From: Polychytrium aggregatum
Lineage: Eukaryota > Chytridiomycota > Chytridiomycetes > Polychytriales
Length of the DNA: 64,000 nucleotides
Direction: 5' to 3'
NCBI RefSeq assembly: GCF_025602895.1
Contig: NW_026516208.1
Location: 1,090,015 to 1,154,014, forward strand
Shown: positions 58,302-64,000 of the stretch, in pieces
How the letters are laid out: every line of letters starts with the position of its first letter
Position numbering within the stretch: the stretch's first letter is position 1
Made by a program: the position numbers and the translations under genes
The notes under the pieces: model-generated
The model's input: the letters and a program-made list of their open reading frames with translations, nothing else
Database searches by the model: none
Told to the model about the DNA's origin: nothing

Positions 58302-59164
58302 GACTTTTCCCCGCAGTACAAGCAGAGACCCTGCTCACGACGTCGCTTTTTCTCGACGTCGGAGAGCTTAGCAGGGCGGACCGAGACAGAGTCAAGGTCC
58401 ATGGGAGTGGGTGCAGAAGAGGAGGAAGAAGAAACATGCGCGGGAGAATGGTGGTGATGGGGAGCAGAGCGAGAAGAAGGAGGAGGAGGTTGGGAACGGG
58501 AGGAGACCTTGAGACGATGGAGGGCATCGTCGTACTCGACCGCTGCCTTGATCAACTCGGGCAAGGAAGCGGGAGCGGGGCGGAGACCGATGAGGTGGAA
58601 CTTGACCTCAGACTTCAAACCCTCCTTGAAGAAGTGCATCTTGGTGGGTTCGTCAGTCTGGACGCGGGCGGCGAGCTGGACGAAGCGGGTGGCGAAGGCT
58701 TGGCAGGACTTGAGCTGGACCAAGCGTTTGAGGTCGTTCAAGGCCTTATCTTGCGAGGAGGCCGTGTCCTCACCGAAGGTCGACTTGAGGGCAACTTCAA
58801 AATCCGCGAAGGAAGCCGGGAAGCGGTTGGCCATATAAAAGGCGGCCTCGTACCATTTGAAAGCTTCGCCGCGGAGGAAGGAGGTGGCATAAAGGACCTT
58901 CTGGCGCTCGGGCGCAAAGAAGGCAGGATCGGCGAGGAAGACGAGGTGGCACTGGGCGAGGAAGGCCGTCGTCTCGTCGCGGGAACCTAGGAACTCCTTG
59001 GGCTTGTTCACCTGGTAGACCTGGCGGGGAGCGGCGGCGGGAGCTTGCAGATCTTGGATCTGACGATGGAGAGCAGCGTTCTGGGTCATGAGGGCGTTCA
59101 TACGCTCCTCCATGCGCGCCAGGTACGCATTGAGATCTGCCGGGGGTGCAGCAGGCTCAGCCAT
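58211..59164 (-). CDS. gag of element F
   Basis: From ATG 59164, 317 residues, intact. A short N-terminal coiled coil (NAYLARMEERMNALMTQNAAL), gag core with FLRGEAFKWYEAA, a Ser/Pro/His-rich stretch, and a Cys-rich box CLYCGEKSCPGSRDVQQC, which departs from the standard CCHC knuckle. The frame is open further up into the LTR but only from non-ATG codons. Confidence 0.92.
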   Translation of the reverse strand: MAEPAAPPADLNAYLARMEERMNALMTQNAALHRQIQDLQAPAAAPRQVYQVNKPKEFLGSRDETTAFLAQCHLVFLADPAFFAPERQKVLYATSFLRGEAFKWYEAAFYMANRFPASFADFEVALKSTFGEDTASSQDKALNDLKRLVQLKSCQAFATRFVQLAARVQTDEPTKMHFFKEGLKSEVKFHLIGLRPAPASLPELIKAAVEYDDALHRLKVSSRSQPPPPSSRSAPHHHHSPAHVSSSSSSAPTPMDLDSVSVRPAKLSDVEKKRRREQGLCLYCGEKSCPGSRDVQQCPVLVKRNSGNAHSRAAPRK

Positions 59165-59235
59165 CGGATCGACGAGGGAAAGAGAGGCGAAAGAAGAAGA
59201 AAGGCCGGGAAGCCAAGAGGGAGCGTTCAAAATGA

Positions 59236-60026
59236 TGTTAGAGTCCAAAGGGGACTCAACGGCAAAAGAAGAAGTGAGCTCGAAGTGAGCTCAGGGAAAG
59301 CAAGGGTAGAGTCCGAAGTGGACTCGGAGAGGGAGCGAGGGAAGCAAAGATCCGTTCAAGATAAGACTTGTCTCGAAATGAGACGTGAGGAACACTCAGA
59401 GAATAAAGTAGAAGGCACTTTATTTAGTCCTATTTTGAACGCTAAGGTTCGACTACACATCGCGGGGGTCAGGCTATTTATAGACAAGTCCGGACTTGGC
59501 AGCGAAGGGCGGCCAAGGGAGGGAAAAGTGGGCGATCGAGCAGGGCGAAGGGGGCGATGCACGAACGAGGGCCGAGAAGGACCACCGAGACAGGCAGAGA
59601 ACCAAAGCGAGAGAGGCGCAAGCAAAAGCGAAGCACCTGGCAGGAGAAACGTGCAAAGGCGAAGCAATGTGACTCAACGTCCAAGAAGCGGATTGGTCAA
59701 GTATAAGGTTGGGGCAAATGCATGCGAGATGAACAAGAGATCGGGGCGGTCAGGCAGGTCATGAGTCACCGGTGGGGGGACACATGACCGGCAGCCGAAT
59801 TGCAACCAATCGCAGCAAGGCGCGTGCACAAACAAACCGGCGCGTGCGAAGAAGACAAAGGAAGCGGAGCAGCGCGGGAAAACGGAAGTGCGGAAGGAGC
59901 GGAAAAGACAGGCAAAAGGCGGAAAATCGGAGGGGAACTGCAAGGCTACACACAAACAAACAGAAAGGCAAAAGAATAGCCAAGTGTGCAGTCAAAGTGG
60001 AGAACAAGCAGGAGCTATCCCTAACA
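59236..60026 (-). repeat. 5' LTR of element F
   Basis: 791 bases. Differs from E's LTR at a few places, including T for C just ahead of AGCGTTCAAAAT, while those 12 bases are unchanged. Confidence 0.95.
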
Positions 60027-62699
60027 AATGGTGGTCTTCGCCTTTGCGTCGACTACCGAGGCCTCAATGCCATCACGAAGAAGAACCGTTACCCACTTCC
60101 CCTCTTCCAGGATCTTCTGGATAAACTTTCTTCTGCCCGCGTCTTCTCACACCTCGACCTTCCTGATGCTTACCACTTGGTTCGTGTCAAGAAGGGCGAT
60201 GAGTGGAAGACTGCTTTTGTTTGCAAATCTGGCTCATTTGAGTACAATGTTATCCCCTTTGGTCTTTCGAATGCCCCCGCTGCTTTTCAGTTTTTTATGA
60301 ACGACATCTTCTCGGACCTCCTTGGTGTCTGTGTTGTCATTTATCTTGACGACATCCTGATCTTCTCAAAAGATCCCCAGGAGCATGAGGAGCATGTTAA
60401 GCTTGTTCTCTCTCGCCTTCGTGAACACTCCCTTAAGGTCAATCCGGCCAAGTGTTCTTTTGACCTTTCTGAAGTTGACTTTCTCGGCATGATCATTTCT
60501 GCCGATGGCATCAAAATGGACCCTGCCAAGGTCGAGGCCGTTTCCCTTTGGCCTGTTCCCTCTTCTGCTCGCGATATCCAAGTCTTTATTGGTTTCGCAA
60601 ACTTTTACCGCCGCTTCGTCAAGGACTTTTCCGCACTTGCTCGTCCTTTGACTTCCCTCACTACCAAATCCTCCACCTTCTCTTGGTCTCCCGAGGCCCA
60701 AGAGGCTTTTGATTCTCTTAAACTTTCCTTCACTTCCGCACCTATTCTTCGATACTTTGATTTCTCTAAACCCGCTGTCATCGAGCCCGATGCTTCTGAC
60801 TTTGCTTTGGGTGCCGTCCTTTCTCAGTTTGACCCTGACGGCGCTCTTCACCCCGTTGCTTTTCACTCTCGGCAATTCCGTCCCGCCGAGGTGAATTATG
60901 ACACTCACGACAAAGAGCTCCTCGCCATTGTCGATTCCTTTACCGCCTGGCGTCATTACTTGATGGCTGCCGACCCTGATATTCCCACTCTTGTTTTCTC
61001 TGATCATCAGAACCTTACCCGGTTCACTGCCGCTTCTCAACTTTCTCGCCGCCAGTTCCGGTGGGCCCAATTCCTTTCTGACTTTGCTTTTCGCATTTAC
61101 CACCGCCCTGGTCGTCTCAACACCAAAGCCGATGCTCTCAGTCGCCGTTCTGACTTTGAGATAAAGCCTGGTGACTCCCTCCACTCCACCAACTTCCTTC
61201 AGCTGTTCGAGTCTATTTCTCTCGACAGCATCACTGTTATCGGCTCGAATCCCGACTTTCTTTCCGAGATTCGAGCTGCCACCCTTTCTTGTTCCCTCCT
61301 TTCTGACTTTAACGCCAAACGTCTTGATGGCGATTACTCCTTCCGTGACGGTCTCCTTTACTTTAAAGACCTGATCGTTGTCCCTTCCCCCGAGCTCCAG
61401 CTCAAAGTGTTTGAGCAACGTCACTGCTCCGCTGCCGCTGGTCACTTTGGTCTTGCCAAGACCGTTGAGCTCGTCTCCCGGGACTTTCACTGGCCCCGGC
61501 TTCGTAAGTCTGTGCGTCGCTTCATTGCTAATTGTGAAGCGTGCCAGCGAGCCAAGCCGTCCCGTCACTCCCCTTATGGTTTACTTCATCCTCTCCCCGT
61601 TCCTTCCGAACGTTGGTGGGACCTGTCGATGGACTTCATCACGGATCTCCCACCTTCGAACGGTTTTGACTCGATCTTCGTGGTTAAGGACCGCCTGTCC
61701 AAACAAGCACACTTTGTGCCCACCACGAAGACGGTTACAGGCGAGCAAACCGCCGAACTCTTCCTCTCCCACATCTTCCGCTTGCATGGTTGTCCCCGGT
61801 CTATTGTTTCGGACCGAGGAACTCAGTTTACTTCGGCCTTCTGGAGGCGCTTCAATGAGCTTCTGAAGACGAAGATTTCCCTTTCTTCTGCCTTCCACCC
61901 CGAGACCGACGGTTCGACCGAGGTTCTCAACCAGGTCATCGAGCAGTATTTGCGTATCCATTGCAATTACCTGCAAGACGACTGGACCCTTCACCTTCCC
62001 CTTGCCGAGTTCACTTACAACAACTCGGAAAACACCTCCACTGGCATGACTCCCTTCTTTGCAGTCCATGGCCATCACCCCATTTTTGATCCCTCCATCA
62101 TCCGTGATCCTTCTGTTGTGCCCTCTGCCGAAGAACGTGTCGACCGACTTCAGACCGTTCTCGAGGATCTCAAGGCCAACCTCCGGGTTGCCCAAGAGTC
62201 CTACACTTTGCAGGCCAACAAATCCCGTCTCCCCACTCCCGACATCTCCGTTGGCGACCTCGTTTTTCTTGATCGTCGCCACATCCGCACCCTTCGTCCC
62301 TCCAACAAGCTTGATCAGAAAAAGCTTGGCCCCTTTAAAGTTCTTCGCCGCATCAACCCCGTTGCCTTTGAACTTAAACTCCCTTCCACACTCAAAGTCC
62401 ACCCCGTCTTTCATGTATCCCTCCTTGAACCCCGAACGAAGGACATTGTTCCCGAGTTCACCCAACCCGAACCTCCACCCATTCTTGTTGACTCCCAGGA
62501 AGAGTTTGAGGTCGAGACTGTTCTCGATTCTCGGCTCTTCCGTGGTCGCTTACAGTACTTGGTTCAGTGGAAGGGCTATTCCGAGACTGACCGGTCTTGG
62601 GAGCCCGCTGCCAATGTTTCCCACGCCACTGATCTTGTTGCTGACTTCCACCTTCGCTATCCCTCAAAGCCGAAGGCGACGCCCGGAGTTCGTCGCTAA
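60027..62699 (+). pseudogene. pol of element E, C-terminal part
   Basis: Reverse transcriptase from GGLRLCVDYRGLN onward, RNase H, integrase and chromodomain, stop at 62697-62699. The frame is open and nearly identical to F's pol, but it is parted from its own N-terminus by F. Confidence 0.92.
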
Positions 62700-62711
62700 G
62701 GAAGGGGATGA

Positions 62712-63502
62712 TGTTAGGGATAGCTTCTGCTTGTTCTCCACTTTGACTGCACACTTGGCTGTTCTTTTGCCTTTCTGTTTGTTTGTGTGTAGCTTTGCAG
62801 TTCCCCTCCAATTTTCCGCCTTTTGCCTGCCATTTCCGCTCCTTCCGCACTTCCGTTTCCCCGCGCTGCTCCGCTTCCTTTGTCTTCTTCGCACGCGCCG
62901 GTTTGTTTGTGCACGCGCCTTGCTGCGATTGGTTGCAATTCGGCTGCCGGTCATGTGTCCCACCACCGGTGACTCATGACCTGCCTGACCGCCCCGATCT
63001 CTTGTTCATCTCGCATGCATTTGCCCCAACCTTATACTTGACCAATCCGCTTCTTGGACGTTGAGTCACATTGCTTCGCCTTTGCACGTTTCTCCTGCCA
63101 GGTGCTTCGCTTTTGCTTGCGCCTCCCTCGCTTTGGTTCTCTGCCTGTCTCGGTGGTCCTTCTCGGCCCTCGTTCGTGCATCGCCCCCTTCGCCCTGCTC
63201 GATCGCCCACTTTTCCCTCCCTTGGCCGCCCTTCGCTGCCAAGTCCGGACTTGTCTATAAATAGCCTGACCCCCGCGATGTGTAGTCGAACCTCAGCGTT
63301 CAAAATAGGACTAAATAAAGTGCCTTCTACTTTATTCTCTGAGTGTTCCTCACGTCTCATTTCGAGACAAGTCTTATCTTGAACGGATCTTTGCTTCCCT
63401 CGCTCCCTCTCCGAGTCCACTTCGGACTCTACCCTTGCTTTCCCTGAGCTCACTTCGAGCTCACTTCTTCTTTTGCCGTTGAGTCCCCTTTGGACTCTAA
63501 CA
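62712..63502 (+). repeat. 3' LTR of element E
   Basis: 791 bases, same as the 5' LTR by eye, TGTTAG...CTAACA. Confidence 0.95.
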
Positions 63503-64000
63503 GGACTGGGTCTTGGTCTTGGGGACGGCAGGAGGCAAGGCAGGACTGGGCTTGGGCACGGCAGGAGGCAAGGCAGGGAGGATCTCGGGCACGGCTGGGG
63601 ACTTGGCTGGGGACTCGGCAGGAACAATCTTGGACTCGGGCAGGGACACGGCAGGCTCGGCGGGGACCTCAGCAGGGGACTCGGCAGGGCTGGACCTAGA
63701 GGACTGTGGCTCGGGAGAGAACGGGGAGGCCAAACTGTGGATAGAGGTGCAAGGCAAGAAAATAGAGTCATGGTGCCAGTCAAAGTAGGGTTTGTGTTTC
63801 TTGATCCAATCCATACCCAAGATGATCGGGTATGAAGCCAAGGGAATCAGCGCGAACGAGATTTGTTCATAGTGGCTGATGCCTGTGATCATAGAAACAC
63901 AAACTCCAAGACTAGACTCCATCGAAGAGCCATCGGCAAGAGTGATGACGAAAGAAGTTTCAAAGGTGGGGAGAGCGTGGGTTGCGGCGAATCCAGTGTC
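63503..64000 (-). pseudogene. Fragment of another Ty3/gypsy element (G), protease region
   Basis: On the minus strand the frame reads LPTFETSFVITLADGSSMES near the right edge, then LIPLASYPIILGMDWIKKHK and PYFDW, the flap and end of a retrotransposon aspartic protease. It then enters a Pro/Ala/Ser/Glu-rich linker and stops at E's LTR. Both neighbours are outside the window or lost. Sequence differs from B, D and F. Confidence 0.75.

Larger units (their letters stand above)
53620..60026 (-). mobile_element. Complete Ty3/gypsy Tf1/sushi-like element F
   Basis: 6407 bases, minus orientation, inserted head-on into its relative E. LTRs 53620-54410 and 59236-60026, both 791 bases and alike by eye. 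Target duplication AATGG. gag and pol frames are both open. The primer site and the matching 12 bases in the LTR are conserved as in E. A recent, possibly active copy. Confidence 0.95.
60027..63502 (+). mobile_element. Ty3/gypsy element E, right segment
   Basis: Resumes E's pol after element F and ends with the 3' LTR at 62712-63502. The polypurine tract GGAAGGGGATGA precedes the LTR. The bases beyond it (GGACT) do not match those before the 5' LTR (GGTGT). Confidence 0.93.

Overview
The window is eukaryotic nuclear DNA. Its genes carry many short spliceosomal introns (GT-AG, a few GC-AG), and its mobile DNA includes chromodomain Ty3/gypsy retrotransposons and a Fanzor-bearing DNA transposon. 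Fungal-type genes (PRP22 helicase, Pho85/Cdk5-type kinase, Rictor/Ste20) sit beside genes normally kept only by flagellated lineages (UNC119, a TSNAXIP1-like protein, a BBOF1-like coiled-coil protein). I infer a zoosporic, early-diverging fungus, most likely a chytrid; the species cannot be fixed from sequence alone.

Layout. 1-5.6 kb: a BBOF1-like gene (minus, cut by the window edge) head-to-head with PRP22/DHX8 (plus). 6.31-10.02 kb: a transposon with short terminal inverted repeats that encodes an IS630/Tc1-mariner DD34E transposase and, downstream with its own TATA box, a full-length Fanzor (eukaryotic TnpB-like RNA-guided nuclease). 10.17-11.97 kb: an UNC119 gene in ten small exons; a fragment of a second Fanzor lies just after it. 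12.5-15.4 kb: TSNAXIP1-like gene. 15.9-19.3 kb (minus): GM130-type golgin with a His/Asp-rich tract. 20.2-21.8 kb: Aurora kinase. 22.3-25.05 kb (minus): Cdk5/Pho85 kinase. 25.8-33.3 kb: Rictor, the TORC2 scaffold.

From 34.3 kb to the right edge the DNA is a nest of LTR retrotransposons. Element A (minus) is split by the complete element B (minus; 466-bp LTRs; 5-bp duplication TCCTC). A is interrupted again by related element C, C is interrupted by element D (plus), and D stops at element E (plus). E is split by its near-twin F (minus; 791-bp LTRs; duplication AATGG). To the right of E lies the protease region of a further element, G. B and F look structurally complete. A, C, D and E carry breaks or frameshifts.

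Two signals stand out. The first is the transposase-Fanzor unit with a nearby Fanzor relic. The second is the priming site of the E/F family: 12 bases just inside the 5' LTR are perfectly complementary to 12 bases just downstream of the LTR TATA box, the arrangement expected for Tf1-type self-primed reverse transcription, and an array of four similar hairpins lies between them. Elements B and D instead share a tRNA-type primer site.

Exon boundaries were worked out by hand from splice signals and family alignment from memory; no search was run.
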